In this document: piece after piece, positions 12,401 to 21,569 of the stretch
Layout: every line of letters starts with the position of its first letter
Numbering within the stretch: the first letter of the stretch is position 1
Origin: Leptodontidium sp. MPI-SDFR-AT-0119
Lineage: Eukaryota > Ascomycota > Leotiomycetes > Helotiales > Leptodontidiaceae
NCBI GenBank assembly: GCA_020726505.1
Contig: JAHLEZ010000003.1
Span: 248,001-312,000 of the forward strand
Length of the DNA stretch: 64,000 bases
Reading direction: 5' to 3'
Notes under the pieces: model-generated
What the model was told of the DNA's origin: nothing
Databases searched by the model: none
What the model saw: only the letters and a program-made list of their open reading frames with translations
Translations under genes and position numbers: made by a program

Positions 12401-13862
12401 AGACACTTTCGCGCCTGGTGTTGGACTAGGTCTCTCTATCGTGTAGGTTCGCTCTCATTCCAAAAGCTGCAAGATACTTATGATGCGTAGCTGGAGCATT
12501 GTCAACCAGCTCGGTGGCAAAATTTCGATCCGCAGCGAACTTGGCAAGGGAACAGATGTGGAGATCACTCTACCAGTTGAGAAGGCCAAAGACAACTTCA
12601 AAAACAACGGGCACAGTGATCTGATGAAAGTATCACAAGTGGCTGAAGAATGCATATCGACTCTCTGCCGCAGAGCAGATGGAAAGTCCGTGTCATTTTG
12701 CCGGACGAAGCCAGCGGGCTCACCTCAGCAGGATATCACCTGGCGTTGCATCAAGAGATACTGCTCGGAGTGGTTTGGCTTCGAAGTCAAATACTCTGGG
12801 GCTTCAATTTTGATTTCTGACTCGGGAAGCAGTCTAGACGCATCGGAGAGCGAGCGTGTTCTAATTGTCCATGATCAGATGGTACCTCCTCTAAAGCATG
12901 ACAGCAAAAGCAAAGCTCGCGCAATAGAAAACATATCGCAGCCCCTGGGACCTTTCCGCCTTGCTCGGAGCTTGCTTACTCTGATGGACCAAGATCTATC
13001 GGAGGGAGGGAATGAAGAGACAGTGAATAGACAAGAGAGCAACCGATCCGATAACTCAACTCAGACTCCATTGGGTTCTTCAGAGGAGAGGGCCATCCTA
13101 GATGGCATAATCACAACCGAGTACAGCTTCAAGTCACCAAAATCTATCTCTACTATCATGAACACGGACATTCCGCACGAAATTAGAATCACAGCCGAGG
13201 CGTCCATTCTAGCAAAGCCTGCTGGACAGCGCTTTACTGACCTTGAGCCTCCCTCCAACATGACCTTGAAGCTCCCTACTCCCCGCCACACCTCTCAGCA
13301 ACCATCATCCGCGGCTCCCTCTCCACCAGCCTCCACCAATGACGGCCTTCCCATCCTTACAAAGCCAGCGAAACTACCTGTTCCAACAACATCCCTCCAC
13401 ATTCTTGCCGTCGACGACAACGATCTCAATCTCCAACTCATCCAGCGCTACCTCCAAAAACGCAAATCCGACATCATAGCCACGGCACGCAACGGCATCG
13501 AGGCAGTCGAAGCCATCCGCAAGGCTGGTATCGAGGACAGATTCGATGTCATATTCATGGATATCTCAATGCCAGAGATGAATGGTTTTGAAGCTACGAG
13601 ACTCATTCGTGCTTATGAGCGAAACCAGAACACACCCAGCCCTGAAGGATCCACAAAGCAGAGGGCGTATATTGTTGCACTTACAGGATTGGCGAGTCGG
13701 AGGGATAGAGATGAGGCTGAGGAGAGTGGGTTTGATGATTTCCTCACGAAACCTATATCTTTTGGGAAGATTGGGGAGTTGTTGACGAGGCTGAGTAAGG
13801 AGAAAGAGGAATTAATCTCGAACTCAGAAATAGGCTTAGGTGGGAAGGTGGAGGAGCTGTAA
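9476..13862 (+). CDS. Hybrid sensor histidine kinase with GAF domain and receiver
   Basis: Thirteen exons: 9476-9567, 9663-9797, 9847-9860, 9914-9991, 10094-10158, 10207-10435, 10485-11369, 11421-11594, 11641-11762, 11809-11875, 11928-12158, 12202-12442, 12491-13862. They close into 1234 residues. Order: a GAF-like sensor (about 60-190, SLIDRG to GSFFMFDDRP); a low-complexity linker; a HisKA segment with SHEFRSPLHG, phospho-acceptor His about residue 558; HATPase with N box (NIFGNAQKYT), G1 (DSGRGMS) and G2 (GVGLGLSIV); a divergent 200-residue linker; and a C-terminal receiver (HILAVDDND, FMDISMPEMNG with phospho-Asp about 1135, FLTKPIS with the conserved Lys). No membrane span, so probably a cytoplasmic phosphorelay sensor acting through an HPt protein (YPD1 type, not in this window). 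Stimulus unknown. The second ATG of the MMKAQ start could also be used. Confidence 0.95.
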
Positions 13863-14289
13863 TTGTTGGATCGATGTGGTGTACATGATAGCAGAGAATG
13901 CATAGGCAGGATATCAGTGCAGAAATAAAAGGCACTGGCTTGCTGGAGATGCTTGCATGAGTTGGGAGTCGCACAAAGACGGGGCGGTGTAGAGCTACAG
14001 TAATAATCTCACATTCCTAACTCGCGACATTTTAGGATACGTTACCTAACCAACACATCCCTTTCTATGGATTGCTGATATCCAAATCTGCAATTAAAGC
14101 AGATCAAACCTCATGCTTCTATATCTGAAACATCTGTGTACGAATCAATCCAAGAAGTAAATCTCAGTCACCCTCGAACAAAGGTACTGTACTGGACGGA
14201 GTTCACGACGCAACGCTTGAACGATCCTACCGCGGCCCGATTCAAGACCCTGATAGGTGAAAAGGGCATATCCACGAAAGATTCTCTAA
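13863..14289. other. Intergenic
   Basis: 427 bp between the histidine kinase stop and the small kinase start; no feature recognised. Confidence 0.6.
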
Positions 14290-15138
14290 ATGGAGGTGGT
14301 AGAGCACGCACAGCGCTTTGCAGAGATTGATGGCGATTACCAATTCAGCGACACAGTTGTGATTTATCGCCCACGCAAGGGCATCTACCACGGTACCTCC
14401 AAATCACGATGGATGACAGCCCCCAGGGACATCATGTCCTCAGAGCTCGAACTCTCAAATACAGTCTTGATCCCAACCGCGGCGTACTGTCCACTGTTCG
14501 AACATTCAAAACACACACGATATGATTTGCCGATTCAAAGTCCAGTCGAGGCAGACGTCCATTGCTACTTCATGAAGAAGCCGTCTCTACTTTCATACGA
14601 TCCAGCCTCGCCAACAGACATAAGCGAACGAGTGCTGAGAGAAATCGAGACCTGCGAGGTTCTGAAGAGGAATCCGCACCCAAACATAGCGAGATATCTC
14701 GGCTGCCATGTTCAAGATGGGAGGATCATAGCGATATGCTACGCTAGGTACAGCGATACATTGATGCACATGGTAAATCCTGGGAGTCTGAATAAACGCG
14801 CTCTGGCGTATTCCGGACCCGATCAGAAATTGCTAGAGGATTGTCTGAATGGGGTTGAGGAGGGGCTTCGACATCTGCATTCCCTGGGTTGGGTTCACAA
14901 TGACCTCAACCCTTCAAATATCATGTTTGATGAAGACACTCGGGCTCTTGTCATCATTGATTTTGATTCGTGTCGGCCTGCTGGAGAGAGTTTGCTGGGT
15001 GTTGGACGTACGTTTGGGTGGTATGATGTGAGTGTTGAGACTTCGGTGCCGAGGAACGATTTGGATGCCCTGGATGAGATTAGAGAGTGGTTGAGGGATG
15101 GTGGTGGCAGCAGGAAGACTTTCAAGTTCGAAGATTGA
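14290..15138 (+). CDS. Divergent protein kinase-like protein
   Basis: One uninterrupted exon of 282 residues. The C-terminal half carries the kinase catalytic core: a GLRHLHSLGWVHNDLNPSNIMF segment is the catalytic loop (HRD replaced by HND, with the conserved downstream Asn), followed by VIIDFDSC in place of DFG. A candidate ATP-binding Lys lies in YFMKKP (about residue 97), with an ERVLREIETCEVLKR helix after it, then PHPNIARYLGC. The glycine-rich loop is not recognisable and the C-lobe ends early, giving a short fungal-specific kinase-like fold. Such small proteins are common in ascomycete genomes and their substrates are unknown. Activity is possible (catalytic Asp of HND present) but the loss of DFG makes it uncertain. 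Confidence 0.8.
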   Translation: MEVVEHAQRFAEIDGDYQFSDTVVIYRPRKGIYHGTSKSRWMTAPRDIMSSELELSNTVLIPTAAYCPLFEHSKHTRYDLPIQSPVEADVHCYFMKKPSLLSYDPASPTDISERVLREIETCEVLKRNPHPNIARYLGCHVQDGRIIAICYARYSDTLMHMVNPGSLNKRALAYSGPDQKLLEDCLNGVEEGLRHLHSLGWVHNDLNPSNIMFDEDTRALVIIDFDSCRPAGESLLGVGRTFGWYDVSVETSVPRNDLDALDEIREWLRDGGGSRKTFKFED

Positions 15139-15173
15139 GGTGGTAGGACGTGGTAGGACGTGGTAGGATGTGG
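15139..15173 (+). repeat. 10-bp tandem repeat after kinase stop
   Basis: TGGTAGGACG is repeated three times, the last copy with one change, immediately after the stop codon of the small kinase and inside its presumed 3' UTR. Confidence 0.8.
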
Positions 15174-15657
15174 AAGGAGGGTCGTGCTTTCATCAATGTC
15201 ACCGATCGTAAGCTTGGACTTGACAAAGTTGCTCATCCAAATTGCTCGTGTAGCTGCTTTCAATTCAAACCTGGGCTTGGTAAATAGACTGGAATAAAGA
15301 AGTAAAGGTTCATGCTATCCATTGATAATTACCATTCTGCGGAAGAGGTTGAGAGGGGATCAACTTGGCTGGGAACAGTGTGTAGGGAAGGCGATGGAGA
15401 TGGGCTGGCAAGGAAGTGGTATGGGTTTCAAACACCAACGAGCTACTGCGACAATATTAGCATCAATGCGACGTGTTCTTGTCAGAGCGAGTGCTGGTCA
15501 CTTCTTTATTGAAAATAATTGAGTTTGTGAACCCTGCATGTATTCTGCGATGTTCTGATTTGGACTATAATACAGTCAAACTTGTCTGTCCACAGCAAAG
15601 CCTGGGATTAATGCCATAGCGATATCCTTTGCAGGTGTGGATATGCTAGCAAGTGCC
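15174..15657. other. Intergenic, convergent 3' ends
   Basis: No gene supported; two overlapping 66-codon open stretches near 15312-15522 look random. Confidence 0.5.
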
Positions 15658-16624
15658 CTAGGCTGTTTTCAGGTTGACCTTCACGTCTGTAAGGACCCTT
15701 CCTTCCTCAGCCTGCCAACACCAAAGATCCGTCAGCCCATCTATTTCACCAAAGACTTTCTTGCCCTCGAACCCTAAACAAGCGCTGCAAGTATCAACAG
15801 CAGAGACACCACTGCAATCTGCTCGAACTGCCAAATAAATCTTGGAGATAGTCCCCAAACCCCTGCGAATATCAAGTAATGCGATCCTGGCCATGGAAGC
15901 GTATTCATACTCCAATAAGACTGTAGTGATGTTTGATCTCTTTTTGAGAAGTCTTACAGTCTCTCGCAAGAAAGATGGAACATAATGGATGCTGTTGACA
16001 CCGTTAGCTCTGATAACTTATAGCGTTGTGTGATTTAGAATCTTGGATAGAACCTACTTACTTGATCCTCAACATCTCTATCCCTGAGAGTGCTCGTGGT
16101 GATAACTCTTCCAGCAGTTCTCTCTCCCTAGCACTGCCGAGCTCGGGAGTTACGGTGAAGTAAATGATTTTGTAGTAAACCTCCAACGCCTGCTCGTAAA
16201 GCTCCTTGTCACTTCTCAACGCAATCAGCAAAGCCGGACTCTTGCCATCCTGGATTTTCAGGCAGTCCTTGAAGATCATCCTCCTCAACTCTAACAAAAT
16301 CTTGCGCAATATCGAAGGCGAAGTCATGACACGGCAGCCTGACAACTTGGATTTGAGGAACGGACTTTCATGGAGGGCGGAATTGGTGATCTTGCACTTG
16401 ACGAGTGTGGAGGTGCTGATGTTGCAATTGGACAGGCTGCAGTCTTTGATAGTGGAGTTCGTGATGATGCAGTTGGCCAAGGTGCAAGTTGTGAGAGTAG
16501 AGGTCGTGATGGTGAGCCTGTGGAGCGTGCCTCTGACGAAAGCAGCCCGACGAATGGCGACATTGGGGCCCGTGAGGGTTGTGTCTGAGATCTCGCTCTC
16601 CATCTCTGGTAGTGGAGTTGACAT
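15658..16624 (-). CDS. Pentapeptide-repeat protein with fungal C-terminal domain
   Basis: Exons 16624-16062 and 15991-15658 (intron 71 nt, GTAAGT donor, CAACAG acceptor) give 298 residues. The start is the first ATG (MSTPLPEMES); upstream in-frame sequence has no ATG. Residues 34-97 form an exact five-residue periodicity: L, I or F at every fifth position from 34 to 94 (13 times), and Cys or Ser at every fifth from 42 to 97 (12 times). This is the signature of a right-handed quadrilateral beta helix. After it comes SPSILRKILLELRRMIFKD, an F-box/2EXR-like helix as in fungal proteins of the LPxELRxxI type, then ALLIALRSDKELYEQALEVYYK. The rest is a fungal-specific domain of unknown function. 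No signal peptide. Function unknown; a protein-interaction role is inference. Confidence 0.82.
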
Positions 16625-18205
16625 CTTGGTTGGTGATTGCCGGTGGAAAGGTATTACTAGAGAAGATGTCGCTGTCGAGGCTAAAGTAGATGTGTACAAT
16701 GAATGGGGGAGTGCGGGACGACCTAGCTGGGAGCTCAAGATTAAGCGACAAGTGAATCGCAGATCAAAATAATCATCACGAGCACGTGAAGACGGTTCTA
16801 ATGAATTGGAGTTAGGCTACCGTAATCAAATATATCGAATCACCTTCGATTAAAAGGGAGCAAAAGGCAGCGTCTTTATATCGCATCATGATAATCGAAG
16901 TTGAACTCGGAACTAAAGCCGAGACTCGAAAGTACTGGTATAGAGAGAATAACCACTTCACGTGTCCTGAGTGGCTCTCACCTTTGAGAAGAAAATTAAT
17001 CTTCCAATGTAGCTAGCTTTAAGCCCTCATGGTTTCAGTGAGCTTGGCAAAGAATGAACTCGGACGCGAATAATGATGCTCAATCAATTGACGTAATTAA
17101 TTCAACTCCCAAAAACCTAAGTGAAGGATTTTATCAATAATCCAACAGCCGTTCAATCACTGTTAATAGAGTTTAAAGCTTTTTATCACTTTTCTCTGAA
17201 TTCCACAGTAACATAAAGCAGTCTCTTGAAGTTGACGTACTAGAAACGGGGAGTGGTCGGTCCTAACTTGCAATGGTGCTTCACCATCTTGTCTCGAACC
17301 ACTTCTCAACAACTTAAGAGAGCTCTTAACCTCACCATGAATGCCAAGAGAGATACCTTTAGGTGACTAAATATCTCCGGGCAGGCTATTATCTATGGGA
17401 AGAAGAGGCCAGCCGCGGAGCACAAGCAAATCCTTCAGGAGCATCTCGCTAAACACATCGCACACCTCGGCTCAACCAGGTTGCTTGATTCGAGCCAAGC
17501 CCTACCTGCTCCCCAAACAATCAAATTGCGGGGATTTAGCTGCGGATCTTAACGTGTTGCCGGGTAAGATTCAATCCAATCCGCACCCGCATCCTGCAGG
17601 AAGCTCAGTTTAGCGAAGTCAAGCTTTGACAGCTAGCATGTCAAGCTCAGCCTTAAGTCAGCTGCAACTCGTACGTTTCCTCTTGGGGAAATTGATGCCT
17701 TTTGTTACACGAGGATGACAGGGGGTTTGCAAGGCTGGGCAGAGGGGAGAGTTCTTCGGGAATCAAACTGGACATTTTCTGGATTTAGATTCGGGAATTG
17801 GGGTGAGGTGGAAGTCTGATTCATGGGGATACAGAAATTGGGCAACAGGCATAGGCCCCAAGGCCCTAGATGCGGTAAATTGCCTACCACACTGTCAAAT
17901 CCAACACAGTAAATCATTTCTCATTAGGTAGACATGTTCCTAGGGACTACACAGCCTTACTGCTCCTTGACGCCCCTAGTCATGCGCAACGATTTTGCGA
18001 CTGGGGTCGCAACCGGAGACTGGCTGACTTTTGGCTTAGCTGTGATGTACGTATCACGAGGCCAGTTATAACCATTTCCCATTTCCCCATCTTTATTTCA
18101 AAGTTCTTTCGTTTGTAATTTGTTTTCCAATATTCTTTTCAATTTCCTTGTTTGTTTATATGCTCGTTCGCCCAGGTTTTCATCCATGGACGACAAGGTC
18201 GAGCT
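16625..18205. other. Intergenic, divergent promoter region
   Basis: 1.6 kb, AT-rich near 16780-17200, between the pentapeptide gene (-) and the glycosyltransferase (+). No reading frame with coding character. The glycosyltransferase 5' leader near 18060-18190 is T-rich. Confidence 0.5.
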
Positions 18206-19638
18206 ATGTTTTCAAAATGCAGAGCTCACTTCCGTCTCCGTATCGCCATCGTCGCATTTATTCTTTCCCTTTTCGCTATTTGGAGCCGTCTACCATATGA
18301 TAATAAAGTCGTGTTGATCATAAGAATAAAGAGTGAGAAGATCAGGTACTTTACAAAAGCTACATTCAGCAGCCATGACAAGCACGCTCACCCACCTGGC
18401 ACTTATCCTGTGGAAATTGTTGAAGTGGGAATGGTTATTAAAACGGGATATGGGACGAGAGACCGTTTGCAAGCGAGGTTGGCAACTCTGGGTGAGGGAT
18501 GGGATAAAAGGAATACGATAATTGCGGGAGATTATTCGTCCAGGAAAGAAAGGAAAGGCGATTTGCTGAAGAATGGAGATGAGATGGAGGTACATGATGT
18601 GCTGGAAGGACTGCTAGATGAACAGGGGATTGACCCGAATTCGAGACGAATGGTTCTTTATAAGAAGCTTCAAAAGGCAATTGAAGACACCGAGGCTGAC
18701 GAGAATATTCCCGACGATATTCGAGACTTGGGATGGGAGTTAGATATTTTAAAGGTATTTCTTGACTCACTGCTTCAAACCCCTCATCAAAATGCAAGGT
18801 TGAGTAAAAGAAAGACAGCCCTTACTAACACGCACAGCACATTCCTGCTCTCGAGCTTCTCTACAATATGCACCCGAACAAGAAATGGTACCTGATGACG
18901 GACGACGATACATACATCCATAACCCCTCCTTGCTGTCAGTCCTCTCAACCCTCTCACCACAAGACCAACGCTATCTCGGATGCGCCATCTGGCGATTCG
19001 CACACGGCGGTTCTGGAGTCCTGTTTTCGCAAGCGGCAATGTACAAGATTTTCACTGGCAACCCTGAGATTCTGGAGCAATCCTTGATCGATGGATTAAC
19101 TGCTCCGCTTGGAGATCAACTGGTGGCAAAGCTGGCGATGCGGAACGGGATGTATGTGAATGAGGAGTATGCAGTGCATTTCAATGGAGAGCCGCCGCGG
19201 AGGAGCAAAGTGACAGCCGACAAGGCTTGCGCGACGCTTGTGGGATTTCATAAGATGAATCCGGAGGAGATGTATGAGACTGAGAGAACATTTGGGGAAA
19301 TGGATGGAACTTTCTCATGGTGGGACTTGTGGGCAATTTTTGGAGGAAAAGAGTTCAATGGAGAAGATGGGGGTCTAGGGGTGGATGTGAGAGAGGGATG
19401 GGATTATATTGGTTGGGAGGTCGATGAAGTGGAAATGAGAGAGCCGGGAAGCGAACTGGAGTGTATGAGTCTGTGTGAAGAGAAGACTGGGTGTCTAGCT
19501 TGGACGTGGGAGCCAGCTAGGTGTAAGTTGGCAACATTCTTCACCGTGGGTGGATATCCGGCACCAGGCAAGATCTCGGGAGTACATATTGAGAGGATGA
19601 GGGCGATTGAAACGAGGTGTCGTGGAACCGAAGCGTGA
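18206..19638 (+). CDS. Type II membrane glycosyltransferase, GT31/Fringe-like
   Basis: Exons 18206-18754 and 18838-19638 (intron 83 nt, TACTAAC branch, CACAG acceptor) give 449 residues. The start is the first ATG (MFSKCR), placing one hydrophobic anchor RIAIVAFILSLFAIW at residues about 11-25, a type II Golgi topology. The core has KWYLMTDDDTY, the DxD metal/nucleotide-sugar motif, followed by YLGCAIWRFAHGGSGVLFS, characteristic of Fringe/beta-3-glycosyltransferase-like fungal proteins. The C-terminus (about 375-440) has spaced cysteines (ECMSLCEEKTGCLAWTW, ARCKL) like a PAN/apple module. It probably transfers a sugar to secreted or cell-wall glycans; donor and acceptor are unknown. Confidence 0.88.
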
Positions 19639-20043
19639 GGTTATTTCTGACGTGGATTTTGCTGTGCATATGGGAAGGCTACATGATTGTTTAGATACCC
19701 TCCAAAATAAACGATAAATATATTTGTTGATTGGTTGTTGTTGATTAGTTTCAGTACTTTAAGAGCTCTCTGGGCTCCCGCCGCTATCCTATTCACACTC
19801 GGTCCATTTCTCTATTGGCATTGGAGAATGTCGTCACAGAGCCTTGTCGTCAGAAAATGAAGCTGCAGATATTGGTTTTGATTTATATGGAAACATTGAA
19901 CTACATTATCTAGAAGCTGAACTACTTAGTTGCTGGATAATGTTCAAGTGTTGCTGGTGACTTGTTAAGCTAACCGAAAATATCGCGTAACTCGAACCGC
20001 GGCCATATTCATGAGCACGAGAGGGTAGGGAAGAGTCTAAGAC
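19639..20043. other. Intergenic, convergent 3' ends
   Basis: 405 bp, AT-rich directly after the glycosyltransferase stop with AATAAA-like runs near 19705, suiting a 3' UTR. No gene. Confidence 0.6.
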
Positions 20044-21248
20044 TCAAGCATGTGAAGTAGTATTGATCGTCAGTGTCGTCTGCAACCCAACCGCAGGCGG
20101 CGAAGGCATTGCCTCTCCCTCCCCCGCCGCCTCGACCTCTTCGCCGCCCAACAAGTCATCGCCATCCACAGACCCCTCTCTCAAATCACTAGCGACATTC
20201 AGTTGATCATCCCAATCCACATCATCCCACTCAGCCCCCTCCGGCACCTCAACGATCCTCCCAGACACCAGATCCAGCGAACAAACCAACAAATCCTGCA
20301 CCTCATACCTCAAAATCCTCGCCTTCTTCAGCGCCGGAAAGCATTCAGCCGTCACAGCAGCCCTCGCAGCATCAACCATATCATCATAAAGTCTTTGACT
20401 CGATTGCTGAGGCTGCGTACATCGATGTGCGTGATGCACCATTCCTAGTTGTGGGGAATATGTATCCAGAGCGACGACGAGGGTTTCGAGTCTAGCGTGA
20501 GATTGAACGGCTTTGATTGCGAAGAGTGATGGACAGATAGAATGTAAGCGGAGACGGAGATGTCGAAGAGAAGGGAGTGCGTTGCTAGATAGTATGACTT
20601 TGCAGACTGTGTGCGGATCCCGAGCACCAGTGCTGAATCTTGATGTCGGGCCTAGTTTATCGATCGTGAGATTTGTGAGGGTATTTGGCAGTGAGGTGAC
20701 GAGAGTGCGTAACGCGTCTGTCCAGGTATTATCCGTCTCGGTGTAAACGGTTGATTGAGAGGATATCTTTAGGGCGAAGGTATGTAGTTTGTGCATTTGT
20801 GGGAGGGTGGTAGTGGAGAAGTTCGTTAGGGATGTGCAGAGGGTAGTGTTGCGGGCTTGGAGGAGGGAGCGGAGTTTGGCAACCCGCCAGGTTTCTTGGG
20901 TGCTTGTTTCTGAGCCTTGAGTTTGGAAGGTGACATTGGTATCGTATGGGCCTGAGATTGAGAGGTCCTTGACTCGGTTTTGGATGAAGGATTGTATGGC
21001 GGTGGGGGCTTGGAGGAATTGCTCGAAGTTGCTGATTGATAGATCTACATCCTCCCAAGTGACTGATTGAGTAATGCTGTACCTGGGAAGTGTGAGATTT
21101 GTGTTTTTAATTCCGTTTACTTTCTTTGAAATACTCGCCATGCTTTACAGAGCAATATTCTATCGACCCTAGCTCGCAGGTAGGCGCTTCCCAGATACTT
21201 CGCTATCATGAGAAGAATCTCAGTAGGCAAGGCCTGAAAGGACAGCAT
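20044..21248 (-). CDS. F-box protein
   Basis: Exons 21248-21121 and 21082-20044 give 388 residues, joined by an unusually short 38-nt intron (GTAAAC donor, CCCAG acceptor). The F-box is at the extreme N-terminus: FQALPTEILLMIAKYLG, then LLCKAWRVFQRK. It would bind Skp1 in an SCF ubiquitin ligase. The central region (about 45-290) has leucine-rich segments (LPNTLTNLTI, LPSLRHLRLRLHS) that may form an irregular LRR-like substrate-recognition fold. The C-terminus is strongly acidic (EWDDVDWDD, then a D/E-rich stretch). Substrate unknown. If the 38-nt intron is not real, the F-box and the rest would be separated by a frame change. Confidence 0.78.
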
Positions 21249-21569
21249 AGCTAGCTCTCTGATATTCCAAAATTTGTGCTTTGAATTATGGTTGATGTCA
21301 AGCCATGAAGGTTTTCTATGTGGTAGACTCAAACAAAGAAATCAGTGGAAGGAATGATTCATGGGACAATTGCATTCAGGCTCTCTTGCTTTGTTGCATC
21401 CGCTACCTCGCACCACCGCAACCGAAATATAAACGACAAAGCATAATGATCATTCACGGACAAAAAGGCCAAGGGTTTTAATTGCCGTTCCACCCCATAT
21501 ATACAAAATTTCACTGCCACAAACCCTCTGATATGTACAACTGGGTTTGCGTCCATACTGAGTAGTCAT
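21249..21569. other. Intergenic
   Basis: 321 bp between the F-box start and the GH74 stop, both on the minus strand. No distinct feature. Confidence 0.6.

Noticed and set aside
20203..20448. Plus-strand frame opposite the F-box gene
   Set aside because: Overlaps the well-supported F-box coding exon in antisense and has repetitive His/Ile composition.
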